A DNA stretch of 10,572 bases, from assembly GCA_905480065.1 (NCBI GenBank), contig CAJQOV010000165.1, positions 1 to 10,572 on the forward strand, read 5' to 3'. This DNA comes from an uncultured Gammaproteobacteria bacterium (GTDB taxonomy: Bacteria > Pseudomonadota > Gammaproteobacteria > UBA9214). Made by a program: the position numbers and the translations under genes. Below, one piece after another: positions 1 through 6,228 of this stretch. The notes beneath the pieces were generated by a model, which searched no databases, was not told where the DNA came from, and was given only the letters and a program-made list of their open reading frames with translations. Each line of letters opens with the position of its first letter. Position 1 is the stretch's first letter.

Positions 1-648
1 GATGATTGCGCAAATATCCTCCAGTGTGCTCTTCGGTTTTTCCAGCAACAGGATGGCAGCCTCGGCCACTTCGCGCAGGTTATGCGGCGGCACATCGGTC
101 GCCATGCCCACGGCTATGCCGGCGGCCCCGTTCAGCAACACGTTTGGCAGGCGTGCCGGCAACAGCGAGGGTTCTTCCATGGTGCCGTCAAAGTTCGGCA
201 CCCAGTCCACCGTACCCTGCCCCAGCTCCGATAGCAGGACCTCGGCATAGGGTGCCAGCCGCGCTTCCGTGTAGCGCATGGCGGCAAAAGACTTCGGATC
301 GTCCGGCGAACCCCAGTTACCTTGTCCGTCGATCAGCGGGTAGCGACAGGTAAAGTCCTGCGCGAGATGCACCATGGCCTCGTAACAGGCAGAGTCGCCA
401 TGCGGGTGGAACTTGCCGAGCACATCACCCACGGTACGTGCCGACTTCTTGTGCTTGGCGCCGACCTGCAGGCCCAGTTCGGACATGGCGTAGACAATTC
501 GGCGCTGCACCGGCTTCAGCCCGTCACCGATATGTGGCAAGGCGCGGTCGAGGATGACGTACATGGAATAATCCAGGTAGGCCTTCTCGGTAAAGGTCTT
601 CAGCGGCAGCTGTTCGATACCTTCGTAGTCGAGTTCCAGTGTTTCCAT
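1..648 (-). CDS. parC: DNA topoisomerase IV subunit A, N-terminal part (cut by left edge)
   Basis: The first 216 codons of ParC, the breakage-reunion subunit that, with ParE, decatenates daughter chromosomes. Translation begins METLELDYEG and runs without a stop to the left edge. It contains the winged-helix CAP-like region with the quinolone-determining motif GKFHPHGDSACYEAMV (about residues 78-93) and the catalytic tyrosine in AAMRYTEARL (Tyr126). The quinolone-contact positions carry Ser86 and Glu90, as in sensitive E. coli ParC (Ser80, Glu84). The start at 648 is the family-typical N-terminus. A weak AGG lies about 9 bases upstream. The gene follows parE by 77 bases on the same strand, so the two are probably co-transcribed. 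ParC rather than GyrA is chosen because the neighbour is a short ParE-type subunit. The C-terminal beta-pinwheel domain lies outside the window. Confidence 0.95.
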   Translation of the reverse strand, partial: METLELDYEGIEQLPLKTFTEKAYLDYSMYVILDRALPHIGDGLKPVQRRIVYAMSELGLQVGAKHKKSARTVGDVLGKFHPHGDSACYEAMVHLAQDFTCRYPLIDGQGNWGSPDDPKSFAAMRYTEARLAPYAEVLLSELGQGTVDWVPNFDGTMEEPSLLPARLPNVLLNGAAGIAVGMATDVPPHNLREVAEAAILLLEKPKSTLEDICAII

Positions 649-725
649 GTTGAAAAACCTGTCGTTGATTTACACCTGATTATCAATGGCCACGGAATAC
701 ACGGGCTGCGTTGGCCTGCCGGCGG

Positions 726-2612
726 CTAGACCTCGGCGGCGTTGCCATGCATCTCCAGCCAGGTCTTGCGGTCGCCGGCACGTTTGCGTGCGAGCAGCAT
801 GTCCATGATGCTGTGGGTGTCGTCGCCGGCATCCATGGTCAGCTGTACCAGCCTGCGCGTCTCCGGAGCGATAGTGGTTTCCCGCAGCTGGATCGGGTTC
901 ATTTCACCCAGCCCCTTGAAGCGCTGCACGGTAACCTTGCCCCTGATCTTTTCCGCTGCAATCCGGTCCAGCACACCCTGTTTTTCGGCGTCATCCAGGG
1001 CGTAATAGACTTCCTTGCCGGCATCGATGCGATACAACGGCGGCATGGCAACGTACACGTGACCGGCCTGCACCAGTGCATGGAAATGACGCAGGAACAG
1101 CGCGCACAGCAAGGTGGCGATGTGGGCACCGTCGGAATCGGCATCAGCCAGAATACAGACCTTGTTGTAGCGCAGCTTGCCGAGATTGTTGGTGCCGGGC
1201 TCGACGCCGATGGCGATGGAAATATCATGCACTTCCTGCGAGGCCAGCACGTCGGCGGCATCGACCTCCCAGGTGTTCAGGATCTTGCCACGTAACGGCA
1301 TGATTGCCTGGTAGGTTCGATCACGCGCCTGCTTGGCGGAACCACCGGCGGAGTCTCCTTCCACCAGGAACAGCTCGGTTCGGTCCGTATCGGTCGAGGT
1401 GCAATCGGCAAGTTTGCCCGGCAGCGCCGGCCCTGCGGTTACTTTCTTGCGCACCACCTTCTTGCCGGCACGCTGGCGTGTCTGCGCATTCTCGATCGCC
1501 ATCCAGGCAATCTTTTCACCTGCGTCGGTATGATGGTTGAGCCACAGGCCGAACGCGTCACGCACCACGCCGGATACGAATGCCGCGCACTCGCGCGAGG
1601 AAAGACGCTCCTTGGTCTGCCCGCTGAACTGGGGGTCGGCGAGCTTGATCGACAGGATATAACTACAATTGTCCCAGACATCTTCCGGGCTCAGCTTGAC
1701 GCCGCGCGGCAGCAGGTTGCGGAACTCGCAGAACTCGCGCACTGCCTCGGTCAGCCCCATGCGCAGACCGTTGACGTGGGTGCCACCCTGGATGGTCGGG
1801 ATCAGGTTGACATAACTTTCTGCCACCGCTTCACCACCCTGCGGCAGCCAGGCCAGCGCCCATTCTGCCGCCTCGTGATTGCCTTCCATCCTGCCGGTGA
1901 ACGGCTCCTCCGGCAGGGTTGCCGCGCCATCCAGTTCAGTACGCAGGTAATCGCGCAAGCCGTCCTCGTAATACCACTCCTGCCGTTCATCGCTGGCCTC
2001 GTCATGCAGGCTGACCTGCAGACCCGGACACAACACCGCCTTCGCACGCAATATGTGGCGTAGGCGGGACAGGGAAAATTTTGCCGAGTCAAAATATTTT
2101 GCATCCGGCCAGAAGCGCAGCGTGGTACCGGTATTCTGCTTGCCAACGGAACCGACCTCTTCCAGTGCAGACTGCTTGTCGCCATTGGCAAAAGCCATAT
2201 TGTATTCCTTGCCCCCGCGCCGCACCCATACTTCAAGATGTTTTGACAGCGCGTTGACCACCGACACGCCGACACCGTGCAGGCCACCGGAAAACTGGTA
2301 GTTCTTGGAGGAAAACTTGCCGCCGGAGTGCAGCCGGGTCAGGATTACCTCGACACCGGGCACACCCTCATTCGGATGGATATCAACCGGCATGCCACGG
2401 CCATCATCCTTCACCTGCAGCGATCCATCCTTGAACAGTGTCACCTCGATGCGTTTCGCATGACCGGCCATGGCCTCGTCAACACTGTTGTCGATCACCT
2501 CCTGTGCGAGGTGATTGGGACGCGTGGTGTCGGTATACATACCCGGCCGCTTGCGTACCGGCTCCAGCCCGCTGAGCACCTCGATGGCAGATGCGTCATA
2601 AACAGTACTCAT
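726..2612 (-). CDS. parE: DNA topoisomerase IV subunit B
   Basis: The ATPase subunit of topoisomerase IV, a cytoplasmic partner of ParC that powers strand passage. The 628 residues match the length of E. coli ParE (about 630), and the insert that makes proteobacterial GyrB longer is absent. The GHKL ATPase domain shows VIDNSVDEA (catalytic Glu), DDGRGMPVDIH and GLHGVGVSVVNALS. The transducer domain has the ATP-contacting QTKERLSS. The TOPRIM domain shows LFLVEGDSAGGSAKQARDR and the metal-binding ILADADSDGAHI. RFKGLGEMNP lies near the C-terminus. The ATG at 2612 is the family-typical start (MSTVYDASAIEVLSGLEPVR); a weak AAGAG lies 9 bases upstream. It follows the CNP1-like gene by 31 bases and precedes parC by 77 bases, all on one strand, which suggests one transcript. 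Confidence 0.97.
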   Translation of the reverse strand: MSTVYDASAIEVLSGLEPVRKRPGMYTDTTRPNHLAQEVIDNSVDEAMAGHAKRIEVTLFKDGSLQVKDDGRGMPVDIHPNEGVPGVEVILTRLHSGGKFSSKNYQFSGGLHGVGVSVVNALSKHLEVWVRRGGKEYNMAFANGDKQSALEEVGSVGKQNTGTTLRFWPDAKYFDSAKFSLSRLRHILRAKAVLCPGLQVSLHDEASDERQEWYYEDGLRDYLRTELDGAATLPEEPFTGRMEGNHEAAEWALAWLPQGGEAVAESYVNLIPTIQGGTHVNGLRMGLTEAVREFCEFRNLLPRGVKLSPEDVWDNCSYILSIKLADPQFSGQTKERLSSRECAAFVSGVVRDAFGLWLNHHTDAGEKIAWMAIENAQTRQRAGKKVVRKKVTAGPALPGKLADCTSTDTDRTELFLVEGDSAGGSAKQARDRTYQAIMPLRGKILNTWEVDAADVLASQEVHDISIAIGVEPGTNNLGKLRYNKVCILADADSDGAHIATLLCALFLRHFHALVQAGHVYVAMPPLYRIDAGKEVYYALDDAEKQGVLDRIAAEKIRGKVTVQRFKGLGEMNPIQLRETTIAPETRRLVQLTMDAGDDTHSIMDMLLARKRAGDRKTWLEMHGNAAEV

Positions 2613-2643
2613 GAACGACTACTCTTGTTGTCTGGCACAGGTC

Positions 2644-3207
2644 TCAATCTCCGATACTCGGCCTTGATGAATGCATCCGGCGCAGGATGGCATCAGCATC
2701 CTTGTATGGCTCGACTGGATTACACATGTAGCGGTAATACAATGTCTTCCGGTAGGCCCCGGTACCAGTCGTGGTTAGCGGCTGCCAGTCAGAAGCCGGC
2801 AACTCGTGCCATTGCCCGGCGGACCCGTAGGCAAAGCGCCGGTAGCTTTTTTCACCACAATGCAAACCTTCATAGGTTACATTCCAGACGCCTGATGCAG
2901 AAACCAGCACCGAGGTAAATCGCACCACCTTGTCCGCGCCGGCGGTCAGCGACTGCGGGTCGATGTAGGTCCGGAATCCGGTCGTATCCATATTCAGCTC
3001 CAGCAACCGCCCGTCCTGCGGGTAAGCGGGCAGCTGGCTGCCCTGCTCCTGCCACTGCTGGTCATCCGGCGGGGGTGGTCGGGTTAAACCAGCCGGGCCA
3101 TCCTCACGCGGATATACCTCACCGATGACCTGCACAGGAAATACCAGCAACAGCCACAGACAGACGAGCCCAGACAGTGGAATGACAGAACGAGAGAGCG
3201 ATTTCAT
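2644..3207 (-). CDS. Secreted CNP1-like family protein
   Basis: A 187-residue protein with a clear signal peptide: MKSLSRS, then a hydrophobic stretch over about residues 8-28, with likely cleavage after VIG. The mature part is rich in Trp and Tyr and includes SGVWNVTYEGLHCGEKSYR (about 105-123) and TLYYRYMCNP (about 155-164). I match this to the CNP1-like family (Pfam CNP1) of beta- and gammaproteobacteria, whose function is unknown to me. Two mature cysteines (117 and 162) could form a disulfide in the periplasm. There is no lipobox cysteine after the signal, so it is probably soluble and periplasmic or exported rather than a lipoprotein. It lies 31 bases upstream of parE on the same strand, so parE may be read from its promoter. 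The family name is from memory of the motif pattern. Confidence 0.75.
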   Translation of the reverse strand: MKSLSRSVIPLSGLVCLWLLLVFPVQVIGEVYPREDGPAGLTRPPPPDDQQWQEQGSQLPAYPQDGRLLELNMDTTGFRTYIDPQSLTAGADKVVRFTSVLVSASGVWNVTYEGLHCGEKSYRRFAYGSAGQWHELPASDWQPLTTTGTGAYRKTLYYRYMCNPVEPYKDADAILRRMHSSRPSIGD

Positions 3208-3264
3208 GGGATGCGCAGTGTAAAGAAAAATGCCGGCATAGCCAATTTTATCGGTAGCGTGACA

Positions 3265-3286
3265 AACGGCAGTTACTGATGCCGTT
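3265..3286 (-). terminator. Weak hairpin between DUF3501 gene and CNP1-like gene
   Basis: Seven-base perfect arms (AACGGCA and TGCCGTT) flank an 8-base loop, and on the minus strand the hairpin is followed by TTTGTC. It sits 61 bases downstream of the DUF3501 stop and could act as a weak intrinsic terminator for the rubrerythrin cassette. The T-run is poor, so read-through toward the CNP1-like gene and parE is possible. The rest of the 139-base gap (3208-3346) holds AT-rich stretches, for example TAAAAT on the minus strand about 37 bases before the next start. No -35/-10 pair there is convincing. Confidence 0.35.
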
Positions 3287-3346
3287 GATAACGCTGATGA
3301 TCACTGCCGCGCACGCCGTCCACAGCACAGACCGGCACCGGGAGGA

Positions 3347-3931
3347 TCAGTCCAGGTCGGCTGCCAGCGCAATGCGTACCCGGTCGGCCACCGGTTCGAG
3401 CTGGTGTTGATAATCAGGGTGATCGATGCCGATGGAAAGCGATGCGCCCTGTTTCATATCCTGTACCATTTGCGCAGACAGCTCGAAACGCAGGAAATGT
3501 ACCGCCGAGGTTTTATCCGTCGTTGAACGGTCCAGATCTTCATCGGCGAAAGCATGCACGGCGTCATGCCTGTCGATCCGTACCCAGACGCAGTCCTCGA
3601 TACCAATCAAGCCGGCCAGCAGCGCATGCCGCAGCTCGACATCCGGCTCCTCTATCATGAAGGTGGCCTTCCAGTTCGCGCCATCCGGTATCAGCGGGTT
3701 GTAGGCGTCCAGCTCATCCTGGATGCCGTGCGCCTCGAAAATACGTTCGGCCCGCAACATTTCCTGGATCTGGTACTGGATGGTTTCCCGGTCCTCAAAG
3801 TACAGGGTTGCGGATGGCCCGATATGCACCTTGCGGTCTTTTTTATGTGCCATTACCCGGGAGCGTATCTCGGAACGCCGGGTGGCGTATTGCTCGAGGC
3901 TGTAGAGGTCCTGCCGGGTCAGCTTGTCCAT
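3347..3931 (-). CDS. DUF3501 family protein
   Basis: A 194-residue, probably cytoplasmic protein that I recognise as DUF3501, a family without an established function. It has no signal peptide, no membrane segment and only one cysteine, so it is unlikely to carry its own Fe-S cluster. Recognisable stretches are the N-terminal RSRVMAHKKDRKVHIGP (about 24-40), YFEDRETIQYQIQEMLRAER (about 44-63) and DAYNPLIPDGANWKATFMIE (about 76-95), all strongly charged or helix-prone. The ATG at 3931 directly abuts the TGA of the Fe-S gene (3934-3932) with no base between, and a GGA inside the end of that gene serves as ribosome binding site. This implies translational coupling and a shared task. In other proteobacteria I recall the same family beside rubrerythrin and GlpC-like Fe-S proteins. 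A role as accessory or assembly factor for those two is inference only. Confidence 0.85.
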   Translation of the reverse strand: MDKLTRQDLYSLEQYATRRSEIRSRVMAHKKDRKVHIGPSATLYFEDRETIQYQIQEMLRAERIFEAHGIQDELDAYNPLIPDGANWKATFMIEEPDVELRHALLAGLIGIEDCVWVRIDRHDAVHAFADEDLDRSTTDKTSAVHFLRFELSAQMVQDMKQGASLSIGIDHPDYQHQLEPVADRVRIALAADLD

Positions 3932-5272
3932 TCAGATTCCATATGCCATGCGTAAGAGGGTCAGCGGGTGCACCGGTGGCTTGCCGGCATGCATCCCGTT
4001 CTCGATCTGGTGGCCTGCCATCGGACAGTCGCTGCTGTAATGTTTCGCATTGGCACGCACCACCCGGTTCACAACCGGGCGGCAGATCTTCATCGAGATT
4101 TCGTGGAATTCCTTTTTAACCGCATAGGTACCATCATGACCGGAACAGCGCTCGATCGCCTCCACCGTGGTGCCCGGAACCAGCTGCAATATATCGCGCG
4201 TCTTCATCCCGATGTTTTGCACGCGCAAATGACAGGCGACATGGTATGCCACCAGGCCCAGTGGTTGCTTGAAGTCGATCTTTAACTTGCCGTGCTTGTG
4301 ACGCAGCATGAGGTATTCGAACGGATCGTAAATCGCATTCTTCACCCGCGCGACATCGGCGTCATCCGGAAACATCAGCGGCAGTTCCTGCTTGTACATC
4401 AGCACGCAGGACGGTATCGGCGCGACAATATCCCAGCCGTCCTCGATCATGCGCAACAATTCCGGAATATTTGCATCGCGTGCAGCGCGCACGGATTCCA
4501 GGTCGCCCAGCTCCAGCTTGGGCATGCCGCAACACTGCTCCTTGCGCGCCAGCGTGACCGGGATATCGTTATGCTCGAAAATGGCAGCGAGATCCTCGCC
4601 GATACCCGGCTCATTGTAGTTTCCATAACAGGTCGCAAACATCACCACCTTGCCGGTTGTCGCCCCGGCCGCCTGGGCACCATCACCGGAAGCACGCGTT
4701 ATCCGCTTGCGCAGCGTCTTGCTGTGATATTTGGGAACGATGGCATCCGGATGCACGCCCAGCACCTTGTCCAGCAGCTTGCGCCCGGATTTGTTCTGGT
4801 TGGCCGCGTTGACGAACCGGTTGATCACCGGGATACCGGCCAGCCTGCCAACCGTGTCGGTCGATGTGAGTATGCGGTCGCGTGCCGATACCGTGCCCTG
4901 CTTGAACCTCACCGCCTTGGCACGCAACATCAGGTGCGGAAAATCGACATTCCATTCATGGGGCGGCACATAGGGACACTTGGTCATGTAGCACATGTCG
5001 CACAGATAGCAGTGGTCCACGACCTTCCAGTACACCTCGCGTGGCACACCATCGAGTTCCATGCTGTCAGATTCATCAATCGCATCGAACAGCGTGGGAA
5101 AGGCATTGCAGAGGCTGAAGCAACGGCGGCAGCCATGACAGATATCGAACACCCGCTCCAGCTCGGCGAACAGGTTTTGCTCCTGGTAGAACTGCGGATT
5201 TTTCCAGTCCAGGGCATGACGGGTTGGCGCGCCCAGGCTGCCCTCACGCGTGCCTTCTGTGTTCGATCCCAT
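3932..5272 (-). CDS. GlpC/heterodisulfide-reductase-like Fe-S electron-transfer protein
   Basis: A 446-residue cytoplasmic protein with the layout of GlpC/HdrD-type electron carriers. Two ferredoxin-like 4Fe-4S motifs come first: CHGCRRCFSLC (Cys45, 48, 51, 55) and CYLCDMCYMTKCP (Cys88, 91, 94, 99). Two CCG-type domains follow. The first has ATCYGNYNEPG, then EQCCGMPKLELGD, then PSCVLMYKQE. The second has VACHLRVQNIG, then ERCSGHDGTY, then SSDCPMAGHQIENG. The second domain has CSG in place of CCG, so its cluster site is altered. No membrane anchor is seen. The start is taken at ATG 5272, with AAGGA about 10 bases upstream. The frame stays open to a TTG at 5329, but that start would fall at the base of a strong stem-loop. 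It lies downstream of rubrerythrin and abuts the DUF3501 gene. The likely role is passing electrons to the diiron protein; the upstream donor is unknown. Confidence 0.85.
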   Translation of the reverse strand: MGSNTEGTREGSLGAPTRHALDWKNPQFYQEQNLFAELERVFDICHGCRRCFSLCNAFPTLFDAIDESDSMELDGVPREVYWKVVDHCYLCDMCYMTKCPYVPPHEWNVDFPHLMLRAKAVRFKQGTVSARDRILTSTDTVGRLAGIPVINRFVNAANQNKSGRKLLDKVLGVHPDAIVPKYHSKTLRKRITRASGDGAQAAGATTGKVVMFATCYGNYNEPGIGEDLAAIFEHNDIPVTLARKEQCCGMPKLELGDLESVRAARDANIPELLRMIEDGWDIVAPIPSCVLMYKQELPLMFPDDADVARVKNAIYDPFEYLMLRHKHGKLKIDFKQPLGLVAYHVACHLRVQNIGMKTRDILQLVPGTTVEAIERCSGHDGTYAVKKEFHEISMKICRPVVNRVVRANAKHYSSDCPMAGHQIENGMHAGKPPVHPLTLLRMAYGI

Positions 5273-5329
5273 GATAGTGGCGTCCTTATCCTGTCGGTGG
5301 CACTGACAATCCTCCGTTCCTGCACGCAA

Positions 5330-5351
5330 CGGGGCCGGCTAACCGGCCCCG
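5330..5351 (-). promoter_or_regulatory. GC-rich intercistronic stem-loop after rubrerythrin
   Basis: A perfect inverted repeat with 9-base arms (CGGGGCCGG and CCGGCCCCG) and a 4-base loop. It lies 25 bases past the rubrerythrin stop and about 58 bases before the Fe-S gene start. It is followed on the minus strand by GTTGCGTGC, with no T-run, so it is not a standard intrinsic terminator. It could act as a partial attenuator or as a 3' end stabiliser, giving more rubrerythrin mRNA than Fe-S mRNA. The structure is certain at sequence level; the function is inference. Confidence 0.6.
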
Positions 5352-5376
5352 CGCGGTTCCTGATCAGACCGGCTAA

Positions 5377-5796
5377 TCAATCATCCAGGGTATCAAGCGC
5401 CTTCTGGAAGCGATTGGCATGAGAACGCTCGGCCTTGGCCAGGGTCTCAAACCAGTCTGCGATTTCATCGAAACCTTCGTCACGTGCGGACTTGGCCATA
5501 CCCGGGTACATGTCGGTGTACTCATGGGTCTCGCCGGCAATCGAAGCCTTCAGGTTGTTTGACGTAGAGCCAATGGGCAGGCCGGTGGCCGGGTCGCCAA
5601 CCGCTTCCAGGTATTCCAGGTGCCCGTGGGCATGACCGGTCTCGCCTTCTGCCGTAGAGCGGAATACTGCTGCCACGTCGTTATATCCCTCAACGTCCGC
5701 CTTGGCGGCGAAATACAGGTAGCGGCGATTGGCCTGTGACTCGCCTGCAAATGCGTCCTTGAGACTTTTCTCGGTTGTGCTGCCTTTTAATTCCAT
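5377..5796 (-). CDS. Short rubrerythrin-family diiron protein without rubredoxin domain
   Basis: A 139-residue ferritin-like four-helix protein. The expected diiron ligands are all present: Glu19 (AFAGES), Glu52 and His55 (GETGH), Glu89 and Glu92 (AGETHEY), Glu123 and His126 (KAERSH). Rubrerythrins reduce hydrogen peroxide in the cytoplasm. Classical ones are about 190 residues with a C-terminal rubredoxin domain holding two CxxC motifs. Here that domain is missing and the protein has no cysteine at all, so it needs an outside electron donor. The ATG at 5796 is chosen because GAGAGGA sits 6 bases upstream and the family N-terminus (KSLKDAFAGESQANRRY) follows soon after. The frame stays open much further upstream, but that extension is antisense to xseB and crosses the promoter. 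It is the first gene of the cassette with the Fe-S and DUF3501 genes. Peroxidase activity is inferred from the family. Confidence 0.93.
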   Translation of the reverse strand: MELKGSTTEKSLKDAFAGESQANRRYLYFAAKADVEGYNDVAAVFRSTAEGETGHAHGHLEYLEAVGDPATGLPIGSTSNNLKASIAGETHEYTDMYPGMAKSARDEGFDEIADWFETLAKAERSHANRFQKALDTLDD

Positions 5797-5842
5797 GATC
5801 AATCCTCTCGATTGCTTTCCTGTGTTACGGGGTAGCTCCCGC

Positions 5843-5871
5843 GGCACATTTAGACACTGTCTACATGTGCC
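5843..5871. promoter_or_regulatory. 29-bp near-perfect palindrome, likely operator of the rubrerythrin cassette
   Basis: The left arm GGCACATTTAGACA (5843-5856), a single central C and the right arm TGTCTACATGTGCC (5858-5871) pair at 13 of 14 positions. The palindrome begins 4 bases after the -10 box of the rubrerythrin promoter, so it would cover about -1 to +28. That is a classic place for a dimeric repressor. The inner TAGACA-n-TGTCTA is odd-centred. I cannot assign a regulator, and none is encoded in the window. An alternative is a 5' mRNA hairpin that stabilises the transcript. Confidence 0.7.
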
Positions 5872-5875
5872 CGAA

Positions 5876-5904
5876 ACCTTACTCCGACCCCCGATTTGCG
5901 TCAA
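5876..5904 (-). promoter_or_regulatory. Sigma-70-type promoter for rubrerythrin cassette
   Basis: On the minus strand, TTGACG (5904-5899) and TAAGGT (5881-5876) are separated by exactly 17 bases. The expected transcription start is near 5869, giving a leader of about 73 bases before the rubrerythrin ATG. The -35 box matches consensus at 5 of 6 positions and the -10 box at 3 of 6. The weak -10 and the adjoining palindrome would suit a regulated promoter. Confidence 0.6.
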
Positions 5905-5927
5905 GACTCGCTGCACCCGCAGGTTCA

Positions 5928-5957
5928 TTGACCCCTGTCGGCAGGGTGTTGTACCGT
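5928..5957 (+). promoter_or_regulatory. Candidate promoter for xseB-ispA
   Basis: TTGACC (5928-5933) and TACCGT (5952-5957) are 18 bases apart on the plus strand, upstream of xseB and divergent from the rubrerythrin promoter. The -35 box is good (5 of 6) and the -10 box poor (3 of 6). A small CCCTG-TCGG-CAGGG hairpin (5932-5945) lies in the spacer. This is a candidate only. Confidence 0.35.
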
Positions 5958-5985
5958 AGGCTGAATTCTTCGAACATTCAAGCTT

Positions 5986-6228
5986 ATGACAAGAAAAAAA
6001 GGCACCACTCCCGGATTCGAGCAGGCATTGCAGGAACTCGAACAGCTGGTTGAGAAAATGGAACAGGGCGAACTCAGCCTGGAGGACTCCCTGCAGCATT
6101 TTGAACAGGGCATCCAGCTTTCCCGTGCCTGTCAGCAGGCATTGCAGGAGGCCGAGCAGAAAGTCGAAATCCTGATGCGCAAGAATAACCAGGAAGAAAT
6201 CGTTCCATTCAGCAACGAAGATGCCTGA
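5986..6228 (+). CDS. xseB: Exodeoxyribonuclease VII small subunit
   Basis: An 80-residue, almost entirely helical protein, typical in length for XseB. XseB binds XseA to form exonuclease VII, which degrades single-stranded DNA. The family stretch FEQALQELEQLVEKMEQGEL is followed by SLEDSLQHFEQGIQLSRACQ, then by QQALQEAEQKVEIL. The first and last helices look alike, as expected for the helical hairpin, and a 16-base exact DNA repeat underlies them. The ATG at 5986 is the only usable start, since an in-frame TGA lies 24 bases upstream. No clear Shine-Dalgarno sequence precedes it. The end overlaps ispA by 8 bases, so the two are translationally coupled. xseA is not in the window, which is usual. 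Confidence 0.95.
   Translation: MTRKKGTTPGFEQALQELEQLVEKMEQGELSLEDSLQHFEQGIQLSRACQQALQEAEQKVEILMRKNNQEEIVPFSNEDA

Noticed and set aside
1..648. Possible quinolone-resistance change in parC
   Set aside because: The determining positions hold Ser86 and Glu90, the usual sensitive residues.
711..1295. Open frames on the plus strand opposite parE, and similar ones opposite parC and pgpA
   Set aside because: All lie opposite well-identified genes and show no family motifs.
5271..5329. TTG at 5329 as start of the Fe-S protein (465 residues)
   Set aside because: It lies at the base of a strong stem-loop without a ribosome binding site, while ATG 5272 has AAGGA upstream and the added residues are unlike the family.
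4292..5422. A 376-codon open frame on the plus strand opposite the Fe-S gene
   Set aside because: It is antisense to a gene with clear Fe-S motifs, is very rich in His, Arg and Gln, matches no family and has no ribosome binding site. It is a codon-bias shadow.
5963..5985. EcoRI-like GAATTC and HindIII-like AAGCTT sites close together before xseB, suggesting a cloning junction
   Set aside because: The sequence continues naturally into xseB and the flanks hold a native-looking promoter region. Two six-base sites nearby are compatible with chance.
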